Of a DNA stretch of 64,000 nt, positions 31,026 through 43,900 are shown one piece after another. The first letter of the stretch is position 1, and every line of letters begins with the position of its first letter. The stretch is taken from assembly GCA_963575645.1 (NCBI GenBank), contig OY754469.1:22710001-22774000 (forward strand). The letters are read 5' to 3'. The DNA comes from Xanthostigma xanthostigma (Eukaryota > Arthropoda > Insecta > Raphidioptera > Raphidiidae). The notes beneath the pieces were generated by a model. It worked only from the letters and a program-made list of their open reading frames with translations, was not told where the DNA came from and did not search any database. Position numbers and translations under genes: made by a program.

Positions 31026-34000
31026 GAATGTATTCCTAAGTCGACTGACAACTGTAAGCTAAAGTAATATCCACACATTCGATTTTCCGCTAAATAAACT
31101 CTAACAGCTTTACAAAATACAATAGAAAAACTATCCAACGAATAATAAATAGGATTTTACTTTAAAAACTATTTTGAAAATACTATTTTTCATTTTTCAA
31201 AAGCATTATTCGAAATAGGGATCCATTTCATATTTAGTATTTTCTATTTCAAATGCGTCAGTAAAATAATTTTGCACATCTCTAGACTCAGAGCTTTCAT
31301 TTGTACGATTTTTATCCGTTTTTTGTACCATCAAATTAAAATTTACATATTTGAATACACCAGAATACTCAATTCAATATCTGTAAGAGTTTCATTATAT
31401 TTGAAGAGAAATAAAAACAAAATTTAAGGTGAGACGCACCTCCTTTTCACGACATCTATGAACACAGACCATTGGATCAAAACGGAAAATCCTACAAACG
31501 TTAGAATACGCTATTTCAAAAGGGTAAAGAAATAAAACACAGAAATTTTATAAACCGCTTTTATTCGAATAATTTAGAAAATATCTGTCACATATTCTTC
31601 TAAAGAAAGTTGAAGAAATCATTATTACAAAATAATAATAGTAATAAAATGGTGTACATACATTTAACATCCATCAGTATGAATCGGCGATCTGACACTT
31701 AGTCCACTTATTTATAAATTATATATGTCTCTCTAATGAGACAGGGGACGTTAGAGACGTCCAACAGCCTTCATATCGTTAGGGCTGTGATCGGCGGTTC
31801 TCTCAAGCCAGAGACCGACCAATCGCCTGTCCCGTCCCAACCACGATATAGGCTTACTTGACAGGGGACTCGATCAGCCCAACAGCACAGACGCTGTGAT
31901 TGTTGTTCATTTGTCTACATTGTTAACATTAAAATGTCCCACCAACTAAACACACTTGTCTATCGATTATTATCAAACATTCGTATATATTCATTTTACC
32001 CTTCAGTGAACGCGCCTAGATTACGCCCACGCAGTTCATTTTTCGCCGCAACTGAAAGAGACAGCACACACTAATCACACGTTTTCAGACACCTTTCCAC
32101 TATAGGAGCGAATTGAGTGGGAATCTATTCGGCAATGTAGTACATTTTAAAACTAATGAACGGACCTCTCTGTTTCAAGATTAGAATCAAAATGTACATC
32201 TGTGAACGGTTTCAGTTTGAAACTTTGTTCGATGAAAAAATCTCTGAACGCATCGGAAGAGCAGTGCCGTCTCTTTCTGTTTAAGCGAAAACCGCGAGTT
32301 AATTGAAGAGTTAAAAAGATTCTAAAGAGACAGATTTGTAAAAACTTCAGTTATTCAATTATGAAATGATAGTCAAAAACAAAAGATAAACTTTGGCTTG
32401 CTTTCGAGTTCATATTTTTTATGAGCAAGCACAAAACAATTTATTCTTAACGCGACAATATGTGACAAATAATTATAAAAATGCATCCAACTTAATTCTA
32501 CTACTTAGATGAATATGAAACATTTCAGTAAATTAATAATATGTACATATTTTTTTATTTTATTTCACATTAACAATATCAACAAATTACAATTAAACAA
32601 TCACCTGTTAATATCGGCATATTTTCTCTTTTTTAAAAAATCTGCAACGCACACAAAACGATCTTTCCCAATTTTCATTTAAGAAGCCCACAATTAACAG
32701 GGGGCTGACAGTCCAACAGTAATATTGTGACTAAGAAACAGTTGACTGTGATTAATTAACATTTTGTCAATTAGCAATTGTTTTTAGACACAATACTAAA
32801 CTACTGTGATTCAAAATGAATCGCCTGTCGGTTTATTATTAATAAAATATAATTATACTGCAAAACAGTGCTCTAGCATCATCATAAAATAATAATGTAG
32901 TTGAGTTTCGGGAAATGTTCCCAAACATTGTTTCATACCCAATAACAACATTCTGTCTGTTACACAAATTGTTCAACAAGAAAACTTTTACTAATTTAAG
33001 ACTTTAACCAATGAAATATACATAATTTATTGGATTTTATACAATCTGAATTGCTGGCATGTATTATGTATTATCTGCCAGTACAATGTAAATAGATATT
33101 ATATTTTTGTTATTTTTATTTTTTAATAAACTAAAAACTCAAACAATGACAATTATACATTAAAAGCTTTTTTTTTAACTACTTTAATATACATATTTGT
33201 GGTTTACATTACAAAGAAAAAGACATTGAGATATTTTAGTAGAGTGAGAAAATTATTTTCGCACACCACAGCCCCAAAAGAAGTAGTAAATAAAATTTAT
33301 TTATTACCTTATGTTTATTGAGCCTTTTGAAGTCTGGGACGAAGATACGAATTTTATTTCTTACAGTTAATTTATTTAAACTAACTAATCACCTAACCTA
33401 CCTGTGTTTTTAACAAATTATTATTTATTACAAGTATAAATGAGCCTTTTAAATTACACGAAAGATGTAATTGACCGACATCAAAGATTAATGAAAACAA
33501 ATTTTAAACAATGGAAATATTGCATTACATAACATCAGCAATGCAACTTTACTGGAATATCATTTACTGTTTGAACTTGACGTACGACAGATGAATTTTT
33601 ATTAATTTTATCTTTCTAGAGTTAAATAGATGTATAAAAAATATTCCTTACCTTTTCATTAAAGAAATAAACGAAAAATTTACATCAAATTTGAATGTAA
33701 GTGTACAAAAAATAAAAATGTTACAATTACATATTTACATGAACTCAAAATAAATATTTAAATAAAAAAAAGAAACAATATAAAATATTCATGCCTAAAA
33801 GGAAATAATAATTTAAAAAAATCCGGTTTTAATCACTTACAATCAAATTTGAATAAACCAAAAAGAGTAGCCGGTAGGGCTCTTTCTACTTGTGATGCTT
33901 TGATGCCAAAAGACAATAAGCACTAACCTGCGAGCGCTAGGCAATGTGCTCTCTGACCACTCTCATTTTTCATTAAAAACGCGTGAAGTGCCGTTTAATA

Positions 34001-37000
34001 AACAAAAATTACATACCGTAATTAACCGCAAATTAGACAATCGTTCTAATTACCTGTCAACAGTTAAACAATAAAAATGAATCAGAATTATTGGCAATTA
34101 TCATATTATCAACATTTACTAATAAAATAGGCCAATTCAAGTTTTGCAAAATTATTGAAACAATCTACACAGAAAACCAAACGAAAATTTACTGTTTGTC
34201 TATCATCTGTCTTATATACCGTTGTGTCTATAAATTATGAAATGCCCCAAAAGTTAAGCGTTTAAATAATGGTTATCTCTAAAAAAAGAAAAAAAAAACA
34301 TCACGATTATACCCCCTGCTCTAAGAATTTTTTAAACAAAGGCAAAAAATAAATAAAGGAAGTTTTTTATCTAATATTGCAAATAAATTCTTAATTTTAA
34401 AGATCCACTTAAACTGCTCAATACAAAAATATACTTCATTTTAAACCTACATAAAACAATAGCGACAAAATTAAAAAGCTCGTGAAAACGTTAGCTTCAT
34501 CAAATTATCTTTAGAAGTGTTAGCCGAGCTACAAACCAATTAATATAGTTAAAATTTAATAGAAATTAAGGCACAATTTGTGCTGCGAACACTACATAGT
34601 TTGATTAAAGAAGATTCAAATTTCGGGAGCAAGAAAGGTTTGGGGCATTCATTCATCATTTTATTAATTCGTTTTTTGTTACCTTCAAGTAGGCCGCATG
34701 AATTACAAGAGATTAATATCTAACATTTAATTTTTGTTGCTATAATACAATAGCGTCACACCATACCTTTCAGATGACCATTCGAAAGTGACGACGACGA
34801 CAGAAAACGATTCGCGCCAAAGACACGGGGCAACAGCCTCTTTTCGATAGATGCTCAGACGCCGAAGTGTCGTTCATCTCGAATTTATTCTTGTTCAATC
34901 TCATTTAATAGTTGTTTTTCTAACTTACCGCTGTCGCACGTCCCTGCCCCGCGTCGTCTTTCATTGAGGTCGCAAATTTCGAATAGCCAGCTTTAGATAT
35001 CTTTTGAATCAACAATTCAGAACAACTCAACAACTGACATTTATTCAAATAAGCAATGAAAGACAAATTTCACTTGATTCCGTTCTTCACCATATAATTG
35101 TGTGGCCGGAAAAAACAACCTCTAGACGCTGATGATCTCAGCTGTTGAGCGTCTATAATCTACAATCTATCAATCTATTGTGATTTATGCGCTCCACTGG
35201 TAGCTTAAAGTTTCTATCGTTATAGTATAAAAATTAATTTTGTAGCTATTGGAATGGTACATTAAAACATTATGAGATTTATTGTTATTTTAATACCATC
35301 ACCAGAAATAAAAAAAAAATAATAAATTAAAAAAATCAATAAATAGCACTGTCAGTACAAAAGTTATTTTGTAGTATTCAAACTTGTTTTACAAAAACAT
35401 TTTGTTTTAATTTAGTGAAAAATAGTTTCGATCAAACGCCTAAATGATATCTGAATAAAAAAAAAAACAAAACTGATTTTTCAACAAAAACTAGTTGTTC
35501 GAGAAAGCCTGACGTCATGCATTTGGTTTTAACATGCAAATATAGCTAGCAACAAATTGAATTCTATATTTATTTTCACGCTGTTGCCCCTTAATATAAA
35601 AACTAAGCCCCTCGAAAAGTTATTGTTGAACAAACATCAAAAAAATAAAATAAAATAGAAAAAATAAAAGTACAAGTACATAAATTTTAGATTTTGGTTT
35701 TTAATAACCTCAAAAAACTTTTACTAAAATTATTTTTTACTTTTTTGTCCACATTGCTATAAAAGAGTGTTTTTTTTTTTGAGTTTTTTTAAACTCTCAT
35801 TTTAATTATAACCCTAAAAACCAACTCTCAAATGACAATGTTTATATAAATTATTGTATTATTATGGGTTCTTTTAATACATGTGCAAAATTTCAAATTA
35901 TTCAGAAGTCTGGAAGTGAGTGAATATTAAATTGAAAGCTTCCATTAGATAGATACATACATACATAAAAGAGTGTTAAAAAGTAGTGGTATTATTAAGC
36001 CAACATCAATATTACAGTGCATATATTGGTTGATACCAATAATCGGCACCGATAACCCATATTAATATATGTCGATTCCTAGTAAGTAGTTTCGATGAGT
36101 TTGAAATTTAAATGGATAAGCCATAAACAAAATTTAAAATACCACATGAAAACTTCTTGATAAAATACCACCTGTAATTTATTCATTATGTGTATGGCAG
36201 TAGAAAGAGAAACATAGGTGTTGACCAGTAAAAAATACGCACTGGTCCGAGTACGAACAAAAATTTATGATTGCATCTTTCAAGCTGGTCTCTGCAAATA
36301 TTTTATACTCCTATACATACAACCGGTCGCCATCTTGCCTGCATATTGATCTTAAACGGCCAGAATTAGATAGAAACTGAATTAAATATATGGGCTGTAG
36401 TAATGGGCTATGTTTGACGTAAATAACTTCAGCTGCTCGAAAGGAACAACAGAGGTGTGGGGTCTAAAAAATGTATCAAAGCTGTTTTTAAAGTGGTAGA
36501 CAAAAAACTCAACGGGATTATCTAAGTTTGAGGGAGCACTTTCCAACAATTAAACAAAAATCGTTACATTATCGCAAGTGCATGTAAAATACTGGTTAGG
36601 TGTATTATAACTTAAAATTTGGACACGAAACAACGCACTGGAGATCTATTTTTCACGACAAATTTAAAATCAGAACGTGTTCTGTAAAACAAGCGCTTAT
36701 TTCAAATTTTCACCAACATCATTCTTTCAATTTTTTAAAAAATGAACTATTCTCAGTGATTGTCAAAATTTATCAACAACAACAATAATTATTAAAAACA
36801 GTTTTAGCATTTTGTACAGATAATACTGCACTTACTGTACACATTTAATTTTTAAAATTTTAATGACGCTGAAATAGTTGAATGTCAAAACTATTACATA
36901 TTAGTTATCAATAGTTCAGCAAAAAAACGTAATTCTATAATATTTATACAGTTACTAGAATGTAAAAATAGCAAGTGAAAATGAAATTTGTACTGTTTGT

Positions 37001-37826
37001 TTTTTTAAAAACACTGCATAAAAACCTTTAAAAATTTAGTATGAAGAGTGGATTACGACGAGTTACTGTAAAGATTAATTCTGAACAGGATAAAATTTCA
37101 AAACTGCTACACTTATATACGCGAAAAGATACATTATTGTCGTTTTTCCATCATTTCCGGTATCACTGGAAATCACGTCCACTACAATTTTTTTAAGCAG
37201 TATCCTGTATAATTATGACAGCACTTTAACTAGCCTTTTCTTCCAAGTTTAACTTGTAGTGTCAGTAATATAAGTATACCAATTTTCAAATAAATTGTGC
37301 TCCCACCTAGTGTTAGGGGTAATAACAGACGGAGCAATTCAGCACGTCATCATACGATAGAGATATAGTCATTTGTCGCGGCGACAGTTACGTTCTATCA
37401 CTCTATCTCAAAGAATGTCTCGTGACGATACGGCAGTGCGAGTCTGTAACTGCGACGATTGACTGCATCTCTAACAGAGGACACTTCGGCCGACTTGGCA
37501 AAAAATTATTCGTTTGTTATTATCCTTAATCTCATTGTAAGCTCGTCATGATCTATCTTGTACACTCTCCGTTAATACGGCAGGATGTAAATATAACACG
37601 CAGTGCTATTTGATTAAATTAAAAAAATCAATATACCAACAAAAATTGTAAATAAAAAAAATAATGGCCAAAAACTTGCATAATGACGATGAGATGCAGT
37701 ACAGACAATTATGACGGACACTGAAATAAGACAGTCACGGCTTTGTTGTAGAAACGAGACGGCAGTCGAGATTGTTCACGGAGGTCCTGGATAGAGCAGC
37801 CAGAGTGCGCCCGCCGGTGCCGGTGA
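31026..37826. other. Downstream region / possible long 3' UTR of ZNF207
   Basis: This AT-rich stretch follows the ZNF207 stop codon on the minus strand. It is noticeably poorer in transposon ends than its surroundings. Minus-strand AATAAA candidates include 36178-36183 and 31560-31565, the latter followed by a TTCTGTGTTTT-like element. One of these could end the transcript, giving a 3' UTR of about 1.6 or 6.3 kb. A decayed dispersed repeat lies at about 35690-35990 (related to 62400-62570), and a more GC-rich patch at about 31735-31900. No coding exon was seen. Confidence 0.4.
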
Positions 37827-37927
37827 TCATCTGAAGCGCGGCTGCATCATCGGAGCAAGCATCGGCGCACCTGGGAAAGCCATTGGCGCTCCATACGCCA
37901 TCATACCTGGCGGCATCCCGATCAGAC
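37827..37927 (-). CDS. ZNF207 exon 5 with stop codon
   Basis: Begins after GTGCGTAG, completing a split Gly codon, and encodes the C-terminal [18 protein letters not shown] tail before TGA at 37827-37829. It is separated from exon 4 by a 6.2-kb intron but its phase and composition fit. Confidence 0.85.
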
Positions 37928-40900
37928 CTACGCACCAGACCAAAAGTTGTAATTTAAATAACGACAAGGCATAAGCGCGACTATATTTGTCATTGTCATT
38001 ATTACGTCCGACAGTGAAATGTAATTGTTTCATAATAATTATCATAATCATCAAAGCACAATTATAAAAAAATGCGTGTGAAGATTGTGTTAATGTCATT
38101 TCATTAAAGCGCAGTTCACAATTAAACAATCCTACTTAAATCAACGGACGCCTTTTATGAATACATTATTCGGAAAAAAAATACACTACTTTTAACTCAA
38201 TGTAAACTGCTTAATGAAATAGCACCCCCACATCTTCTTTAAAAAAAATAAAAGTAGTTACTAAAATAAAAATAATACACCACGTACCAAAAAATCACTA
38301 AGCGTGTAGTTACAAACATTACGACTTTTAAATAGATGAAATACGTTTACGGCTATATATGCATGTATGTATATGGAATAATAAATAATATATACATGCC
38401 TGCCAACTTTAATATTGTCCTTACCTCTCATGTCTGCAGAAACAAATGAAAACTGAACTGTGTAACAAACCAATTGCATACTAGTTCACATTGTGTCGAA
38501 GCATTCAACTGAATAATCAAGATTGTTCATGAAAAAACTTGATAATTTAAACTAAATCATAATAGAGATACTTCAAAATCTATATGTTAAAATATTATGA
38601 CACTGATAAATACTAAAGAGATGGAAAAAATTACAATTTCAATAATAAAATATGAACTGTTTTACTATAAATACCTACATATTTAAAAATAGGTAGAGGT
38701 AGATGATCTAATAAAAAAATGCCTATCCTAAATTTCTTAACCTTTTAAAAGCTCCATTTAAACTGAACTAGTATGCATGTTGCTACTCAACGAGATTTTC
38801 AAAACTTCGAAAATATTAAAATAAATAACTATCAATGTAAATTTGCACTTTACGAACTCAAAAACTATAAACGTCAACATCGAAAACTTTAAACTCGTGG
38901 GAAAAGGTATATAAAAACATTTGAAATGAGCTTGTGACAAATTTTTGAGAAAAAAATTTTCTCATAATGAGTAATTAATTATTATTGTAAAGTCAAAATC
39001 CCACGACTGGCGTACTTGAAATAATTATGTGCATAAGGGATGCAAGTAAATAATTATGAAACTGTTCCCAAGACGCGTGTATTTAGCAAATATTTTTGAC
39101 AAAAGTTTATTTTTATTTGTCATGGCAGTGACTCACTATAGACGTGAGTAAGCAAGAGGGAACCAGTCGCCGAACATTTGTATTCACGAGTATCCACAAA
39201 TTACAAATATTTATCAAGTACACCAGTCGTGGGATTCTGGTTGAACAGTTTGATTAAAAACAAAAAAAAGAAAAAAAACTAATATCCAGCTAACTGTTTT
39301 ACATAATATGACAGTCTTTCACTTCTAACTCATTTCAATATTTGATCATGACACGCCTTGCCAAAGTGACAGAACATATATGCAGAACTACAATAATTGC
39401 TTTTCAGCATTAGTATTTTGTTTTCCAAACAGTTTTCAAGTCAATCGGTGGTTTGTTTCTTATCAGATTAATAAAAAAATCTAACAATTCTGCTATTTAA
39501 CAAAATTTCAGGAGTGAGTCATATGCATGGAACGGGTATATTTTATATTGTTACATTGATTTGCGACTCCATTAAGCAAACCGTACTATAATGACTCACT
39601 CCTACTATTTTGGTACCTTGTTATAGAACCAAATAATGATAATGAAGCTTCAAGAACAACGCTAATCAGTAGGATACAACTGCTATAATAATATTGCATT
39701 TTGTAGATTACGGGAGTTCTTTACTATAAATTTTGTAAATAATTCTATTGTCCAGAAAACCAACGCTTTAAAAAAATTCGGTTGATCTTGGTCAGATCGT
39801 TTTCGAATGTAGAGAACATAAACCGATTCGCGAAAAAATGAACATCAATATTCCTAAAATTTTCTTTAATTTAAGAAAAATGGGAAATATTGACATGATA
39901 CTTTGGACAACTCCTCATGGCAATTTTTCAGACGAGAAATAAATATTCACATATTGCCGAGTGACTAGGGCACGTTTAAATTAAGGCATTAATAAAAACT
40001 ATGGGTATATACTATATGCTGTAAAGATATTGTACAATCATTATAATATCATTTCTTTACAATATACAGTACAATGGATCCCTGCATAAGCCCTCAATAC
40101 GCAAGGACATCAAAAATCTAAAAAAAAATAATTTTTTTTTGGTTTATGTATGATAAAAAAAATACAAAATTCTTAGAGGACCTCAAAAGCAGATTGCGCT
40201 TGGGAAGCTCCTGCATTCTTAATGTTTATATGACGTTAACATTACTCCTTTATTAAAAGCTCCCAGTTTCTAGGTTATAATCCGACAATTGATAAATAAT
40301 AGATAGATAAAATAATCAATCTTATGACTTATAACGTAATCAGTAAATATTTATACCATTGGGATCGCTTAGATCGCTCTACACTGGCGAAACCCTTATT
40401 CCAATGCATGAACTAAGCTTTTGTTTCGCGTTCAAACTATAGATAAAAAAAAGTATTAAATGTACCAAAGTGACACTCTCAGTCCTATGGGTTATGTGCA
40501 ACTCACAGTGTGGCGCGAACTAGCGGTTGTATTTAAAAATAATTGGACCATAATTTATATTCTAAATATATAAAGGAAACCGTGATCACGTGAATGTCAT
40601 TAATTTTGAAATTTATTAGGGGGTCTACGTCGAGAAACTATGCCAAATAATGGGAATACATCCATGTTTCGTCTCAATCGCGTGCGAAGCCGCGGATAAC
40701 GGCTAGTAATGTAATATGGTTGTTTAATATGAAAAACTCGAATCCGACTATAATTTGGCCATTTTGTATATGGCTGTTATACCTATGTCTACTAATGTAA
40801 CATAGAAAAGAACTGCAGCTTTATAAAACAATGTCGTTCAATGTCGCTAGTGTGCATGTCAATATAGGGCCACGAGGTTTATGGAAGGCTTCAAAGTGAT

Positions 40901-43900
40901 TTTAATAGTGCAACTAATGGTTTCTGGACTTCTTTGGAATTAATAATCTACAAAGCAGTATCAACATATTGTATCGACGCATTTCTGGATTTGGGTATGA
41001 TATCTGTCAAGCAACGATTAAGACTCGTAGAGCAATTCAAAATTAAATATAGTTTTCAGCGTGTTGCACAAAATACGTGTGTCAATTGTTTAATTGTTGT
41101 GAGTATAATATTATAAGAAATGACATTCAATTTTCTTTTATTGTTCATTTTTAGGATAATTATATTTTTCTCGCAAACGTGCACATCATTATTTTTTTAA
41201 TGTAGGTAAATTTTCTAAATATTAAAAAAAAGACAAATGTCGCCATAAATAGCCTTAGCTGTTGGTTACTTTATTTTTTTTTTAATCTGTCACTGTAGCA
41301 ACCTACTGAAAATAGCACTTAATTCCGCTGCTAAATCCTGTAATAAATTACTTTGTCTTGCAGACTTTGAACACAGAATGGAAAACCTGTAACTGAAAGA
41401 AATTACAACAGTTTCTTTTCGATAGTGTTCTCTGACTTCAGTAACAGAACGCATGAAAGAAACAAAACAAAAAAGTAGAAAGAGTTGGCAGGTAAGTACA
41501 TAGATGCGAGACATGCCAAACACACTGTCAATCATCTAGGTGTGAGAGAGAAAACAATCATGTATACAGCGGAGTGATGTCTACCTGTGACGCTGTACGA
41601 TTCCAAACGATGATGTCAGACTTTGTACAAGCCTCTTCAACATCATAATAACATTGTACATTGTTAATATAATCGCTCTAGTTAAATTGTCACCATAAAA
41701 ACTAACAAAAAAAACAAAAAAAAAAAAACGGCAGAACAATGTCCGTGTCATGACTGAAACCCACATTTGTATATACATTTCAATAAAACAGAACGAATTT
41801 ATAGACGCTTATGACCTCAGTTAATTTGTAACCATTCATTCACAGAACAAATTCATAGGATTGCATTTTTACGAACATTTTTTTGGTAGCATAGGTACAA
41901 GTGCGTTAGATATACTATGTAGCATTTGTTACATGCATGATTTTAAAGAGATTAGAAAATAAGCTAATCTGAATGAGCAATCCTCAAATTTATTCAAATC
42001 TATCCCTATATTCATGTTAGTTTAGAATACACTCAGAACGATGAAGGCTGCTTGAGAGCATCTCAACGTTTTTACAAGATAATTTATATACCAAATGTCT
42101 TTCATGAATGAATTTCTTTCTACTAATTATTCGTAACGCTAATATCTCCAGGCGTGCATATGACAGTATTGTCTCTTTTTATTACCAGAGTAAAGTATAT
42201 CACTCAAAATGTTAATACAACGTTTTAAAATGTGGTTTAGAATTTAAAATTGCTGCACTAATTAATTAAATGTTTTTATACAGAATTCAGCACTCATAAT
42301 TATTCATGATAATCACAAAAACTGTAAAATGTAATGTTTTAAGTAAACATAGTTGTCAGTTCTGACTCAAAACTGTTCATCAGTCGCTCGATGTTATTAC
42401 ACAATAAAATTCGGATTACGAGTTTAAAATAGTTTTGTTCAAAGTCTTCAAAATTGACAGAATAACAATAAAGAGCAACGAGTCAAAAACATTCACTCGA
42501 CTAGTGAATATTTTCGGCACGGTAACGGTAAAAGCAGTTTTGTGTGATCTTTCGATTTGTGTAAATTATTTTTTTTTTTTTCAAATAACTCGAGTTCAGC
42601 CAAAATTCACTAATAATATATGATTTGAACATTAAATATTTGTATTTTGAGGTCAGAGGAATGTCACGGGTGCTATGCACTAAAAATCTCATGAATTCTT
42701 GAGCAGTGAATCACCTTTGTAGTCGTTGTGCCAAAACTCAAGTGACACAGAACTCACAGTAACCTAATTGCTAATAAGTTGCTCCCACTTAGATATTGTA
42801 ACAGCATCATCAAAATCGTGTATTAATCAATGGGAAAGAGGTCTACAAGATATTCAATAAATCCCAGTTTCGTTTTATAAATTAGATTAGCCTGTAGAAA
42901 GTAACTATAGAAATCAATGCATTTAACAGTAATAAATCTAAAACTTTCAAGTTATTATTTCACATCCCAATTTTTTCTATTTTGTTAATAATAATGCTCT
43001 AAAAGCAGACCCAGAATCGACAATAATGGGTCATTGGATCATCAGAAAATAAAAATCCTACAAGAGTGTATAAGATACACGATTTTTTTGTATTCATTTT
43101 ATAAAAAAATGGACTGGGTCCCCAATCAAAGAAGTTGGCCAATAACAAAAAATGGTTTAATTTATAATTACTGAAAATATACAAAAGTTCACTAAAATAT
43201 TTTTATACAAATCGACTGCGATATTTTTATCAAATGTTTTTATATGAGACTTAAACGGAAACAAAAATAATTTCTTTTAAATTCAACACAAATCAACATT
43301 TTTAAAATAGGTAATGTATTTGTAAAATTATTCGTTTTTTCTCTAATATTAGTGAAAGTTTTCAAAATGTGGGAATCATGTCAAAATTTTGTAAGAAAAT
43401 GATAAGTATTTAATTAGTTACATTAAAGAAATATGCATGTGATATAATTTTTAAAAATACATAAATAGTCAAAAAGAAAAAATTAAACTATCAAAACAAT
43501 GTTCAAAAAGGTTTCCAAATAATATTTTTAAAAATGCAGTTTTTGTAATGTAAAATCAGATATCATATTTTTATTGTTTCTAAACTACAGCATATGAGGG
43601 ATACATGTGTTTTATTTTTTTACTAACAACTGTATATCATTATTGTTACATTTCAAGTAAAAATTATAACTATATAAAATATGTAACCCCAATGTTATCC
43701 AAATATCAAAATTTACAAAAAGAATGTAGTTATTTTGTTCTTTTAAACAGTGTTATATAAAAATTATCGTATTCCATTGTCCCCTACTTTATTTAGTTTT
43801 GTTCATTTATTTAATCAAGATATGCTAACGAATTACCTATACACGAAGGCATGTCTTTATGAAAAACCGTAATTGCAGTGTTCTTCGATAAATTCATCTC

